64,000 bases of DNA, taken from Seonamhaeicola sp. S2-3 (GTDB lineage: Bacteria; Bacteroidota; Bacteroidia; Flavobacteriales; Flavobacteriaceae). Every line of letters starts with the position of its first letter. The first letter of the stretch is position 1. The DNA lies in contig NZ_CP019389.1 of NCBI RefSeq assembly GCF_001971785.1, forward strand, positions 2,925,001 to 2,989,000. Reading direction: 5' to 3'. The notes beneath the pieces are model-generated. The model was given only the letters and a program-made list of their open reading frames with translations, did no database searches and was not told the origin of the DNA. Both the position numbers and the translations under genes were made by a program. Positions 26,553 through 35,785 of this stretch are shown here, piece after piece.

Positions 26553-26939
26553 TCAGTCGATTTCTTTTAAAAAAGCAGCAAACTCTTTTGATATTCGAGT
26601 TCCCTGTGCAATAAATTCATCCCATTCACGACTTACTTTAATCCTCTTTTTATCAAGTAGAACGTCCCAACGCCTTCGTTTAAGATTTAATGATAGTAGA
26701 TTGTCTCGAACGGGATAATCCTCGATTATTCGAGGCTCCATGAAGCCACTGGCTTTATACTTGCAATCCTTGTACTTAGATGGTATTTGTTTTTTCTCCT
26801 CCAAATATATCGTTAGACGGTTCTCATATAAAACATGCTTTATAGGCTTCTTATCGAATCCAACAATATCAAAATACTCTAATATTCCTTCTGGTAATAT
26901 TAAACTTAACAAGGATAACTCAGTGTCTTTATTCATCAA
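26553..26939 (-). CDS. ISAon1 family transposase N-terminal region
   Basis: 128 residues, transcribed first. Contains LPEGILEYFDIVGFDKK and the stretch SLNLKRRRWDVLLDKKRIKV known from N-terminal regions of these elements, with presumed DNA-end binding. It ends FLKEID and stops at 26553-26555; the catalytic frame is open across this point in the +1 frame. A run TTTTTTAAAAG just before the stop could promote slippage. Confidence 0.8.
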   Translation of the reverse strand: MMNKDTELSLLSLILPEGILEYFDIVGFDKKPIKHVLYENRLTIYLEEKKQIPSKYKDCKYKASGFMEPRIIEDYPVRDNLLSLNLKRRRWDVLLDKKRIKVSREWDEFIAQGTRISKEFAAFLKEID

Positions 26940-27000
26940 TATAATTTAAAGTACAAAGAAAATTATTTTTCTCTTTAGACCCAACTTTTGAGATTGATCC

Positions 27001-27008
27001 ATGATTAT
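27001..27008 (+). repeat. Target site duplication, right copy (ATGATTAT)
   Basis: Second copy of the 8-bp duplication made by the IS. Removing the IS and one copy gives codons for S-I-D-D-D-Y-G-K-A-I, continuous in frame. Confidence 0.9.
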
Positions 27009-29093
27009 GGTAAAGCTATTTCTAGTTATAGTTTAGGTAATATATATTGTCTCATGCATGAATTTACCAATGCTAAAACTAGCTATTTAGAAATGTTAGA
27101 GGCAGCAAAAAACTCTAAAGATATGAGTTTAATTGCCAAAGCTTACTTAAGTCTAGGTGAGTTTGAAAAAGAAGTAGGCGCTTCAGAAACAGCATTACAT
27201 CATTTAGAAAAAGCCTTGGCATATATTTCAACTAGTAATTATCTAGGAATGAATGAATATGATAAAATACAATTTGAATCTATTTTATTAAAATCTAGAA
27301 TTAACCTTTGTGAATTATATCTTAATAAATCAGAATTAGATAAAGCTTTAATGAACTTATTAAAATTAGGTAAAATAATTGATACTAATAAAAAATTAAA
27401 AACCTCATATTTAAGTGAATTTAATTATCTATATGGTGTTTATTTTTTGGAAAAGGAACTTTACAATAATGCTCAAAATAAATTTAAAGAAGCACTTAAA
27501 ATTTTAAAGAAAATAAAATCGAAAAATCACGAAAAAATAAACCAACAATTTGTTAAGGTTTATGATAAATTAGCAGAGGCTTATGCCAAATCTGGAAAGA
27601 ATGAAGAGGCTTATTTAGCTTTGTTAGAACATAATAAATACAACAATAAATTCATTAATGATAAAAGAATTAGTTACGAAGCTATTACTAAATCTAAATT
27701 TCTTATAGAAGATTACAAGAATAACGTACAATTAGCAGAAAAAGAAAAAGCCCTTCTTGTACAAAAAGCAGATAAAATTCAATCTACAAATTTTGTAATA
27801 ACAATGGTGCTAATATTATTAGCTATTACAGTAATTTTATTAATAAGAGCTTATAGAGCAAAAAGAAAACTAAATAAAGTTTTAGGAGAGCAAAATAATA
27901 TTTTAGAATATGCTAAAAACGAAGCAATAAAATCATCTGAATTAAAATCTAATTTTATATCTAATGTTACACATGAGCTAAGAACACCTCTTTATGGTGT
28001 AGTTGGTATTACCTCACTATTACTTAAAAACAACAATTTAAGTGCCAGTGACAATAAAATGTTAGAATCTTTAAAATACTCTGGAGACTATCTTTTAAAT
28101 TTAATAAATGAAGTTTTACAATTTGGCAAAATAGAATCTAAAAAATTAGAGTTAAAAAATGTAACCATTAACTTAAGAGAGTTAATAAAAAATAATGTTA
28201 ATTCCTTTAATTATAAGTTGCAAGAAACAAATAATAAAATAGTTACTACCATTGATGATAATGTACCTAAATATATTAAGTGTGATGGTGTTAGGCTATC
28301 TCAAGTATTAATTAACTTAATAGGTAACAGTATTAAATTTACAGAAAGCAGCTATATTTACGTACGTGTTAAGACTTTAAATTTAAGTAATGATAGCGTA
28401 AGGTTACATTTTGAAATTCAAGATGAAGGTAAAGGAATTCCTAAAGATAAATTCAATACTATTTTTGAAGAATTTCAACAATTAGATGAAGAGAGTAATA
28501 CTAATTACAAAGGAACTGGTTTAGGGCTTTCCATAACTAAAAAAATAATTGAACTTTTTGGTAGCGAAATTGTACTACAAAGTGAAGTAGGTGTTGGAAC
28601 CACCATTAGTTTTGATTTAAATTTAGAAATTGATAATGAGAAAAAGTCAGAAGAAGATGCAGAAGAAGTGGTTGGTAAATTAGTTAATCTAAAACAAAAG
28701 CATAAGATTTTAATTGCCGAAGACAATAAAATAAACCAAATAGTAACTAAAAACTTATTGATTAAACAAAATTACGTATGTAAAGTGGTTGAAAATGGGT
28801 TAGAAGCCATAAAAGTTATTGAAAATGAAAATTTTGATTTGATTTTGATGGATATTAATATGCCTATTATGAATGGTGTTGAAGCAACAAAAATTATTAG
28901 AGAAAAGGATGATAACATACCCGTAATTGCACTTACTGCCGCAGATATTGATTATGTTAAAGAGAATTATAATAACATAGGGTTTACGGGAATATTAACC
29001 AAACCATTTGATAATAATGAACTTTTTCAAATGATTCAGGCAAGTATTCAAAATAGTAAAAAATATAATAATGTATTAGAAAATGTTTCTTAA
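27009..29093 (+). pseudogene. 3' part of the IS-interrupted hybrid histidine kinase gene
   Basis: 694 residues remain after the IS. Order: TPR repeats (about 1-230, e.g. NEEAYLALLEHNKYNNKF), one membrane helix (FVITMVLILLAITVILLI), HisKA with the phosphorylated His in NVTHELRTPLYG (His387 of the restored protein), HATPase with GTGLGLSITKKI, and a receiver domain with phospho-acceptor Asp in LILMDINMP (Asp680). A TTG at 26988 inside the IS could start translation in frame, but there the sensor would lack its signal peptide. The kinase is most likely non-functional in this strain. Confidence 0.88.
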
Positions 29094-29094
29094 A

Positions 29095-29736
29095 TCACAG
29101 TTTTCTACTAATAGTTAAACCATCTCTAATAGGTAAAATTACAGTCTCTAACCTAGAGTCTTCCTTTAGTAATTTATTATATTCAAGTAAAGCTTTAGTA
29201 GCTGTATCATTGGGTTTTAGCTCTTCAATTACTTTGCCGCTCCAAAGCACATTGTCAGATAAAATAATGCCTCCAAGGTTTAGTTTATCAATAATAATAT
29301 TATAATAATTGGGGTAATTATCTTTATCAGCATCAATAAAAATTAAATCAAATGTTTTATCAAGCTTGGGTATAATATCTAAAGCATTTCCTAAATGCTG
29401 AATAATTTGATTTCCATAATCAGATTTATCAAAATATTTTCTTTGAAAATCAACCAATTCTTCATTCACATCAATAGTATGTAAAACCCCGTTTTTTTGC
29501 ATGCCTTCAGCTAAACACAAAGCAGAATACCCTGTGTAAGTGCCAATTTCTAAAATATTTTTAGGATTAACCAATTTAGAAATCATGCTTAACAAACGCC
29601 CTTGATAATGACCACTTAACATACGTGGTTGCAAAATTTTTTGGTACGTTTCTCGGGTTAATTGTTGTAATAACTCTGGTTCGTTTTCAGAGTGAGCTAC
29701 AACATAAGCGTCTAATTCTTCAGGTAAAAAATGCAT
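29095..29736 (-). CDS. Class I SAM-dependent O-methyltransferase (caffeoyl-CoA OMT type)
   Basis: 213 residues. SAM-binding motif ILEIGTYTGYSALCLAEG (about 59-76), acidic loop HTIDVNEE, and the metal/catalytic segment FDLIFIDADKDNYPNYYN with NVLWSGKV are those of the cation-dependent OMT family (PF01596), which methylates catechols and similar ortho-dihydroxy or amino-hydroxy aromatics. Last gene of the kynurenine operon; its start overlaps the stop of the decarboxylase gene (TAATG), so they are co-translated. A pathway intermediate such as 3-hydroxyanthranilate or 3-hydroxykynurenine might be its substrate; this is inference. Confidence 0.87.
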   Translation of the reverse strand: MHFLPEELDAYVVAHSENEPELLQQLTRETYQKILQPRMLSGHYQGRLLSMISKLVNPKNILEIGTYTGYSALCLAEGMQKNGVLHTIDVNEELVDFQRKYFDKSDYGNQIIQHLGNALDIIPKLDKTFDLIFIDADKDNYPNYYNIIIDKLNLGGIILSDNVLWSGKVIEELKPNDTATKALLEYNKLLKEDSRLETVILPIRDGLTISRKL

Positions 29737-30818
29737 TAAGATAAAATTCTATTTATTAGTTTTTCTTTAGCGGTTTCATTCTCTCCACAAAGCCATTGTA
29801 TTACATTATCTTCCCAAATAGCGTCATATTCTTCTTGGTTTAAAATATTTCTTTTCATTGCCAAATCTAAAATTTTCCCAGGGTAAGATGATTGTTTGTC
29901 ACTTTCCATTTCGCCTAAAGGGTAGGGGTCATCTAGTCCCATAAGTACCTGTTTAGCGCCATGGTTTTTTATTAATAATTCTAACCCACCTGTATCATGT
30001 ACTAAGGTGTCAAAGAAAATATTTTTATGCCCAACAGCTTTTCTTGGATGGTGTTTGCCTTCAAATAAATCGGGTCTGCCATCAAACCCTTGAATGCGTC
30101 TTCCTAAGTTAATTTGTGCTAGTTGTCCGCCATGAGCAAAACAAGTGCGCATATTAGGGTATTTTTCTTGATAGCCGTTTAATGTTAAAAAATGATAGGC
30201 ATCAGCACATTGCGCTAACATCCAAATTAAATGAAATCGCCACGCAGTATTTTCTAGCTTAATAAATTTTTCACCATCATAGGGGTGAATTTCTACTGCT
30301 AAATTATACTTGTTAGCCAATTCAAAAAGCGGTTCATTTTCTTCATCATAAATACAACGCCATGTTCCAATGGTGTCCATATAATGTGTTGGTAAGCATA
30401 ATAGTTGTAAACCATGTTCTTCTACACAGCGTTCAATTTCCCAACAAGCACTTCTTACAAAACCAGGATGGACCACAAAACCACAAGTAAATTTACTGGG
30501 GTAATTATGCTGTATTTTCGCATTAAAGTCGTTTTGAAAGCGTAAGGCTTTTTTCATTTCTTCAACGCGTAAACCATTACCGTAAAGTTGCGAAAGATTA
30601 AGTACTACAGCATGGTCTATTTTATTACGCTCCATCCATTCTAGTTTTTCGTGTAAAAAGAATGATGAATCTGTTACAGGTCTGCTCCAATCTTTTTGAA
30701 GCATATATTTTCTGTCTTTATCAACCCAAAAAATTCCTTTTTCACGCATATAATCGGGTATTTCCTCTGGGTAAGGAAGCAAATGCGAATGACCGTTTAT
30801 TCTAAGTTTTTTTTTCAT
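29736..30818 (-). CDS. Aminocarboxymuconate-semialdehyde decarboxylase (ACMSD), amidohydrolase family
   Basis: 360 residues. Metal-site residues of the family are all visible: N-terminal HSH motif (INGHSHLLP), His in VEIHPYDG, His in CFAHGGQL and Asp in MGLDDPYPLGEM. ACMSD decarboxylates 2-amino-3-carboxymuconate 6-semialdehyde and so turns the pathway away from quinolinate/NAD towards full catabolism. It lies directly after the dioxygenase gene that makes this substrate (nine bases between), which makes the specific name secure. Confidence 0.9.
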   Translation of the reverse strand: MKKKLRINGHSHLLPYPEEIPDYMREKGIFWVDKDRKYMLQKDWSRPVTDSSFFLHEKLEWMERNKIDHAVVLNLSQLYGNGLRVEEMKKALRFQNDFNAKIQHNYPSKFTCGFVVHPGFVRSACWEIERCVEEHGLQLLCLPTHYMDTIGTWRCIYDEENEPLFELANKYNLAVEIHPYDGEKFIKLENTAWRFHLIWMLAQCADAYHFLTLNGYQEKYPNMRTCFAHGGQLAQINLGRRIQGFDGRPDLFEGKHHPRKAVGHKNIFFDTLVHDTGGLELLIKNHGAKQVLMGLDDPYPLGEMESDKQSSYPGKILDLAMKRNILNQEEYDAIWEDNVIQWLCGENETAKEKLINRILS

Positions 30819-30827
30819 TAAACTATT

Positions 30828-31358
30828 CTAAACTTTCTTAGGAGGCGCCATTATAGTACCACATTTTTTGCAAGTTCGTTTTTTTTCGCTGCTGTAAAAT
30901 TTATCAAAAATCACGGGCATATCGGTTTCTATATCGTCTAATTTAAATTTCTTACGGTATAATAAATTGTCACAGTTTTCGCAATACCACTCTAAGGCAT
31001 CTTTCATTTTTTTAGACCTCGGATATTCTATTACTAATCCAACGGTATTGGCACTACGTTGTGGCGAATGAGGTACTTTGGCAGGTAGCAAATAAATATC
31101 ACCTTCTTTAATATGAACATCTTCGGGTTTACCGTTGTTCATTATTTTTAGCACCATATTACCTTCTATTTGATAGAAAAATTCTGGAGTTTCATTATAA
31201 TGGTAATCTTTTCTATTATTGGGGCCACCAACTACCATAACAATATATTCGCCGTCTTTCCACACACATTTGTTACCTACTGGCGGTTTTAATAAGTGGC
31301 GGTTTTCATCAATCCAAGCTTTAAAATTTATAGGAGAAACTAATTTACTTTTACTCAT
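30828..31358 (-). CDS. nbaC: 3-hydroxyanthranilate 3,4-dioxygenase
   Basis: 176 residues, cupin fold. Catalytic iron ligands: His in DYHYNETPEFFYQIEG, Glu in the same motif (H-x(4)-E pattern), and His in LPAKVPHSPQR. A second rubredoxin-like iron site is formed by the C-terminal pairs CENC and CKKC, found in bacterial and fungal but not mammalian forms. It cleaves the ring of 3-hydroxyanthranilate. Between this gene and the SDR gene upstream lies a 124-base gap with a REP-like repeat, the only real gap in the operon. Confidence 0.93.
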   Translation of the reverse strand: MSKSKLVSPINFKAWIDENRHLLKPPVGNKCVWKDGEYIVMVVGGPNNRKDYHYNETPEFFYQIEGNMVLKIMNNGKPEDVHIKEGDIYLLPAKVPHSPQRSANTVGLVIEYPRSKKMKDALEWYCENCDNLLYRKKFKLDDIETDMPVIFDKFYSSEKKRTCKKCGTIMAPPKKV

Positions 31359-31374
31359 AATTTTTATGTGTTTT

Positions 31375-31463
31375 GGGCGTGCCCTTTCAGGTCAGGCTTT
31401 CGGTAGTCGCTTTTTTGTTCTAAAACAAAAAGAGCTTCAACAATACCTCAATCCTTCACGCAA
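31375..31463. repeat. REP-like repeat, copy A
   Basis: Starts GGGCGTGCCCTTTCAGGTCA and ends AATCCTTCACGCAA. The copy at 37804-37867 has the same ends (GGGCGT..CCTTTCAGGTCGGGCTTTC..CAATCCCTAACGCAA). The middle differs; here it can fold as CTTTTTTGTT/AACAAAAAGAG around CTAA. I recall such GGGCGT...CGGGCTTTCCG elements from many Flavobacteria genomes; they lie between genes. It is inside the kynurenine operon between the dioxygenase and SDR genes. Confidence 0.7.
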
Positions 31464-31482
31464 ATATTTACTATGTTTAAAG

Positions 31483-32265
31483 TTACAAACTTTTTGTTCG
31501 TCCACCATCAACAGGTATGTTAATTCCGTTAATATAGCCAGCGCAATCACTAGCTAAAAACACTACAGCATTGGCTACTTCTTCTGGTTTAGCAAACCGC
31601 TTTGCTGGGGTGTAATTTTTCATTATTTCAGCCATTTCATCAGGTGTTTTTTCTTCAATAGTGGCTTTAATTTTAATAATTTCATGGAGTCTTTCAGTTT
31701 CTGTAAAGCCAGGTAAAACATTATTTACTGTTATGCCAAAGGGTGCTACTTCAATAGATAAGGTTTTACTCCAATTACCCACGGCACCTCTAATGGTATT
31801 GCTAACTCCTAGCATAGGAATGGGTTCTTTAACAGAGGTAGAAATAATATTAATAATTCTACCAAACTGTTCTTTTTTCATAAAAGGAATGGTAGCTTGT
31901 GCTAATACATGATTGCATTTAATGTGCATAGTAAAGGCGTTTTCAAACTCATCTAAACTAGCATTTAAAATATCGCCACTTCTTGGGCCGCCTGTGTTGT
32001 TTACAACAATATGAAATCCGTAGTTTTTATCAATAAACTTTATAACCTGTTCCTGTAATTCTCTAGGTTTAGAAAAATCAGCAACTATATAACTATGATT
32101 TCTGTGTTGCGGTAATTCAGCTAAAACAGCTTTTAATTTTTCTCTATTTCTAGCAACAAGAGTTACATTAACACCTTCTTGAGCTAATGCAATAGCAGTA
32201 GCTTTACCAATACCTTGTGTGCTACCACATACTAGGGCATTTTTGTTATTTAAGTTTAAATTCAT
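31483..32265 (-). CDS. SDR family oxidoreductase of the kynurenine operon
   Basis: 260 residues, classical SDR. Cofactor motif GSTQGIGKATAIALAQ (residues 14-29), NNTGGPRSGD at the NNAG position, and SDGGRT-type C-terminus GINIPVDGGRTKSL. The usual catalytic Tyr-x-x-x-Lys is not obvious at the expected place after IISTSVKEPIPMLG (sequence there is SNTIRGAVGNWSKTL), so the active site deviates from the Y-x-x-x-K pattern. The position between kmo and the dioxygenase gene suggests a role in tryptophan breakdown, but no step of the standard pathway needs it. Substrate unknown. Confidence 0.82.
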   Translation of the reverse strand: MNLNLNNKNALVCGSTQGIGKATAIALAQEGVNVTLVARNREKLKAVLAELPQHRNHSYIVADFSKPRELQEQVIKFIDKNYGFHIVVNNTGGPRSGDILNASLDEFENAFTMHIKCNHVLAQATIPFMKKEQFGRIINIISTSVKEPIPMLGVSNTIRGAVGNWSKTLSIEVAPFGITVNNVLPGFTETERLHEIIKIKATIEEKTPDEMAEIMKNYTPAKRFAKPEEVANAVVFLASDCAGYINGINIPVDGGRTKSL

Positions 32266-32271
32266 AGTATT

Positions 32272-33669
32272 TTATTTAAGTCCAGCTATTCTGTCGTCTT
32301 CAAGAATGGCTTCGGTTTCTTTTTTTACTTTTTCTAAAATAATGTTTATGTCGTCTTTTATAGAAATACTATTATCAGCTAACATGTTTAAAATGGCTTT
32401 ATCTTGTGCACGTCCTTTTAGCATTGCCTCTCTATAACCTGTGTTTTCATTAAAAGTTACTAAACTATATTTTGATGCGTAATCTTTTGGAAATTCCTTT
32501 TCTAAAGCCATTTCTATTTTGCGTTTTTCTTGAAATATAGGATTAGCAACATGATCTTTCATTTCATGAAAATTGTCTATAGCTAAATCTGCAATGGCAT
32601 CGGTGTCTTTTTTTCTGGCGCTTTCGTAGGCTTTAAAAATAGTTTCCCAATTGTTTTTATGTTGATCTAAAATTGTATCTAACACAACCACATCTTCAAA
32701 GGCAGCATTCATGCCTTGACCATAAAAAGGCACAATGGCGTGGGCTGCATCACCCATTAAAAGGGTATTGCCTTTGTAGTGCCAAGGCGAACATTTTATG
32801 GTACCCAAAGGCGCTGTTGGATTGGTGAAAAAATCATCTAACAAATTGGGCATTACCGCTAATGCATCTGGAAACTCTTTTTGAAAAAACTCTAAAACCT
32901 TAGCTTCAGTTGTTAGATTGCTAAAATTATATTCACCTTCATCATAACTTAAAAATAAGGTAACCGTAAAACTACCATCTAAATTTGGCAGAGCAATGAG
33001 CATAAAACTACCACGAGGCCAAATATGAAGTGCGTTTTTATGAATTTTATATCCGCCATTTAACTTAGGTAAAATACTGAGTTCTTTGTATCCATGTGTT
33101 AAATAGTTTTGAGAAAAACTAAACAAGAATTTTTTACCCAAATAGTAACTTTTACGCATTACAGAACCCGCACCGTCTGTGGCAATAATTACATCGGCAT
33201 CTTCAATAAACTCATTTTTTGTTTGATAATCTTTAAAAAGAGCTGTTGTTTTTTCAAAGTTTACCGATTTACACTTTTTATTGAAATAAATGTTTACATT
33301 TTCATGTTTTTCGGCTTCATTTAAAAGGAGCGCGTTTAAATCGCTTCTAGAAATGGAGTTGATGTATTCATGATCTCTACCGCTGTAATTTGATTGAAAG
33401 GTGTTGCCATGAATATCGTGAATCATCCGCCCATCCATGGGGATACAAAGTTGTTTTACTTTGCTTTCTAAACCAACAAGCTTCATGGCTTTATTACCAC
33501 GGTTAGAAAATGCTAAATTTATAGATCTACCTGCAGAAATATCAACTTTTCTAAGGTCTGGACGTTTTTCAAAAACGGTAACATTAAAACCACGTTGCCC
33601 TAAACGTAAGGCTAATAAGGAGCCACATAAACCAGCGCCTATAATGAGTATGTTTTGTTTTTTATGCAT
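32272..33669 (-). CDS. kmo: Kynurenine 3-monooxygenase
   Basis: 465 residues, FAD-dependent class A monooxygenase. N-terminal dinucleotide fold IIGAGLCGSLLALRLGQRG, arginine-rich RSINLAFSNRG stretch and the second FAD motif GDAAHAIVPFYGQGMNAAFED are typical for KMO. It hydroxylates kynurenine to 3-hydroxykynurenine with NADPH and O2. The C-terminal helical part with KDYASKYSLVTF fits KMO rather than other hydroxylases. The start lies eight bases inside the end of kynU; six bases separate it from the SDR gene. Confidence 0.93.
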   Translation of the reverse strand: MHKKQNILIIGAGLCGSLLALRLGQRGFNVTVFEKRPDLRKVDISAGRSINLAFSNRGNKAMKLVGLESKVKQLCIPMDGRMIHDIHGNTFQSNYSGRDHEYINSISRSDLNALLLNEAEKHENVNIYFNKKCKSVNFEKTTALFKDYQTKNEFIEDADVIIATDGAGSVMRKSYYLGKKFLFSFSQNYLTHGYKELSILPKLNGGYKIHKNALHIWPRGSFMLIALPNLDGSFTVTLFLSYDEGEYNFSNLTTEAKVLEFFQKEFPDALAVMPNLLDDFFTNPTAPLGTIKCSPWHYKGNTLLMGDAAHAIVPFYGQGMNAAFEDVVVLDTILDQHKNNWETIFKAYESARKKDTDAIADLAIDNFHEMKDHVANPIFQEKRKIEMALEKEFPKDYASKYSLVTFNENTGYREAMLKGRAQDKAILNMLADNSISIKDDINIILEKVKKETEAILEDDRIAGLK

Positions 33670-34933
33670 TTAAAATAGCTTTCAATCGTTCAACTAAATA
33701 ATAAACATCTTTAAAAGAATTATATAAAGGAACTGGAGCACAACGGATGACATCGGGTTCTCGCCAATCACTTATTACACCAGCTTTGGTTAATTTGTTG
33801 TGTAATGTTTTATCGGCTTTTTTAACCTGAATAGATAATTGGCAACCGCGTTCATTGGGGTTTTTTGGTGTTATAATTTTTATAACATCTTCACCCAAAT
33901 TTTTTAGTAAAAATTCTAAGTATCCTGTTAATTTTTTAGATTTTTCCACAAGTTTATCAAACCCTACTTCATCAAATAAATCTAACGATGCTTTTATGGC
34001 TGCCATTGATAAAATAGGAGGGTTGCTTAATTGCCAACCTTCGGCACCTGGAAGTTGGTCAAATTCATCTCGCATATTAAAACGTGTGTTTTTGTTATGG
34101 CTCCACCAACCTGTAAAACGGTTTAAATCTTTTTTATAAGCATGTTTTTCATGTACAAAGCATCCGGCTAAACTTCCGGGGCCCGCATTTAAATATTTAT
34201 AGGTACACCAAACGGCAAAATCTGCTCCAGAATCATGTAAGTTAAGTTTAACGTTGCCAGCACCATGAGCACAATCAAACCCTACCATACAACCATGTTT
34301 ATGCCCAAGTTCTGTAATGCGTTTTAAATTGAAAAACTGACCAGTATAATAATTAACACCACCAATCATTATTAGGGCTATTTCGTTACCATGTTGGTTT
34401 AAAATGTTTTCTAAATCTTCATAGCGAAGAAGTTCTTCATTTTTTCTAGGTTTCCATAAAATAAGTCCTTCTTTATCATCAAACCCGTGATGGCGTAATT
34501 GTGACTCTACGGCGTATTTATCAGAAGGAAACGCATCACTTTCAATAAGAATTTTGTAACGTGTTTTTGTGGGTTTGTAAAATGAGACCATCATAAAATG
34601 AAGGTTGGCAGTAAGGGTATTCATTACCACCACTTCAATGGGTTTTGCTCCAACCACTTTAGCCATACTTTTGGTTAAAAACTCATGGTATGATAGCCAC
34701 GGATTTTTAGCTTCAAAATGCCCTTCAACACCTAAATTAGCCCAATCTTCAAGCTCTTGATTTACATAGGCTTTAGTTTGTTTGGGTTGAAGCCCTAAAG
34801 AGTTGCCTGTCATGTAAATAAATTCATTTCCTTCTTTGTCTTTTGGAAGATAAAATTTATTTCTAAAATGCGCTAAGGAATCATTTTGGTCTAGTTTTAA
34901 AGCATAATCAAGACCTAATTTATAAGTAGACAA
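33662..34933 (-). CDS. kynU: Kynureninase
   Basis: 423 residues, PLP fold type I. Markers: YMTGNSLGLQPKQTKAYV near the N-terminus, the Schiff-base lysine in WCTYKYLNAGPGSLAG, and RFTGWWSHN with FQLPG-like QLPGAEGWQLSNPPIL. It cleaves kynurenine or 3-hydroxykynurenine to (3-hydroxy)anthranilate and alanine. First gene of a six-gene minus-strand operon; a -7 box TATTTTTG lies 25 bases before its start. Tryptophan 2,3-dioxygenase and kynurenine formamidase, which would feed it, are not in this window. Confidence 0.95.
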   Translation of the reverse strand: MSTYKLGLDYALKLDQNDSLAHFRNKFYLPKDKEGNEFIYMTGNSLGLQPKQTKAYVNQELEDWANLGVEGHFEAKNPWLSYHEFLTKSMAKVVGAKPIEVVVMNTLTANLHFMMVSFYKPTKTRYKILIESDAFPSDKYAVESQLRHHGFDDKEGLILWKPRKNEELLRYEDLENILNQHGNEIALIMIGGVNYYTGQFFNLKRITELGHKHGCMVGFDCAHGAGNVKLNLHDSGADFAVWCTYKYLNAGPGSLAGCFVHEKHAYKKDLNRFTGWWSHNKNTRFNMRDEFDQLPGAEGWQLSNPPILSMAAIKASLDLFDEVGFDKLVEKSKKLTGYLEFLLKNLGEDVIKIITPKNPNERGCQLSIQVKKADKTLHNKLTKAGVISDWREPDVIRCAPVPLYNSFKDVYYLVERLKAILNA

Positions 34934-34957
34934 GGTTTTTTAGTTTTCGGTTTCTAA

Positions 34958-34965
34958 CAAAAATA
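34958..34965 (-). promoter_or_regulatory. -7 promoter box TATTTTTG of the kynurenine operon
   Basis: Minus-strand TATTTTTG fits TAnnTTTG and lies 24 bases before the kynU ATG, giving a 5' UTR of about 20 bases. The -33 element is not clear. The only terminator upstream (35006-35039) shows that the operon does not read through from the lipoprotein gene. Confidence 0.5.
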
Positions 34966-35005
34966 AGCAATATAAATTTAGAAAGAAACAGTACAAAATA
35001 CAAAT

Positions 35006-35039
35006 GAAAAAGCGCATCAACCATTGATTGATACGCTTT
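35006..35039 (-). terminator. Terminator of the 35134-35754 lipoprotein gene
   Basis: On the minus strand AAAGCGTATCAA pairs with TTGATGCGCTTT over 12 bp (one T-G pair), loop of seven bases, then TTTTC. It separates the lipoprotein gene from the kynurenine operon. Confidence 0.75.
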
Positions 35040-35133
35040 GATATATATAGACGCTAATGCGGAAAAATTATGTTATACTTTATATACGTGATTAGTCGGT
35101 ATTTAGATGTTAACCTTACAGCTAAAAGTAAAA

Positions 35134-35754
35134 TTATTTTAAATTAATTTTAATATGTGTAAGTTTAGCAACTTGCTTACCGTCAGGGGTTTTATGGTTT
35201 TGTGCAATTTTAATACCATTAAAGTTTTGGTAATTTTCAAAAGAGTTAATTAATGAAGGTTCTTTAGTGTTTCCTCTTCTAAAAATCCATTCTTTAATAA
35301 TATAATCATCATCAAAAAAAATATCGTATGCATCACCAGGGGTGTAGCCACCATTGTTAGGGTAGGTTATTGTTATTTTGTTCATTAATGTTTTGCTTAT
35401 GGGGGCTGTTTCTTTTGCCATTTCAGATACCGAAGCCGTTTTGTCCCATACTAGTTGAAACGGAATTAAAAGCCAGAATTTATCATTTATAAAGGCGCGG
35501 TCTGCTTTTAAAGATGTGCTATCTAATGCTGATTGGTTATAGCTTATAGTGTCTTCTTTTGTAGTTAAAATGATGTCATTGGTTTTTACAGACCATTTCC
35601 AACTTCTTTTTTCACCAAAAGTGAATGAAATATTGGTAACCTTATCCCAATTTTCAAACCCATGGGCATTGGCAATTTTTTGAGTAACGGTTGGTTCCTT
35701 TTGACAAGAAAAGCCTAAAAGCAATAATATAAAAGCAAAACATAAGTTTTTCAT
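35134..35754 (-). CDS. Conserved lipoprotein, possibly DUF6503-like
   Basis: 206 residues. Signal peptide with lipobox GFSC and Gln next to the Cys. The opening KIANAHGFENWDKVTNISFTFG and repeated pairs of beta-strands recall the LolA-like/DUF6503 proteins of Flavobacteriaceae, which bind lipids or sort lipoproteins in some relatives; I am not sure of the assignment. No enzyme motif. Single-gene unit with its own terminator. Confidence 0.6.
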   Translation of the reverse strand: MKNLCFAFILLLLGFSCQKEPTVTQKIANAHGFENWDKVTNISFTFGEKRSWKWSVKTNDIILTTKEDTISYNQSALDSTSLKADRAFINDKFWLLIPFQLVWDKTASVSEMAKETAPISKTLMNKITITYPNNGGYTPGDAYDIFFDDDYIIKEWIFRRGNTKEPSLINSFENYQNFNGIKIAQNHKTPDGKQVAKLTHIKINLK

Positions 35755-35785
35755 AATTTAGAATTTCTGTAAATATATAATTAAC

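Larger units (their letters stand above)
25542..27000 (-). mobile_element. ISAon1-type insertion sequence, 1459 bp, complete
   Basis: Ends are imperfect inverted repeats of about 22 bp: left GGATCAAGTCCAAAATCTGG, right (read inward) GGATCAATCTCAAAAGTTGG, 17 of 22 positions equal. Both ends are flanked by the same eight bases. The element carries two transposase reading frames on the minus strand (26553-26939 and 25574-26509) and nothing else. It sits in codon 66 of a hybrid histidine kinase gene. Confidence 0.9.

Noticed and set aside
26988-27008. TTG in the IS end as true start of the kinase gene
   Set aside because: Sequence lies in the terminal repeat of the IS; the real start is 25347 before the insertion.
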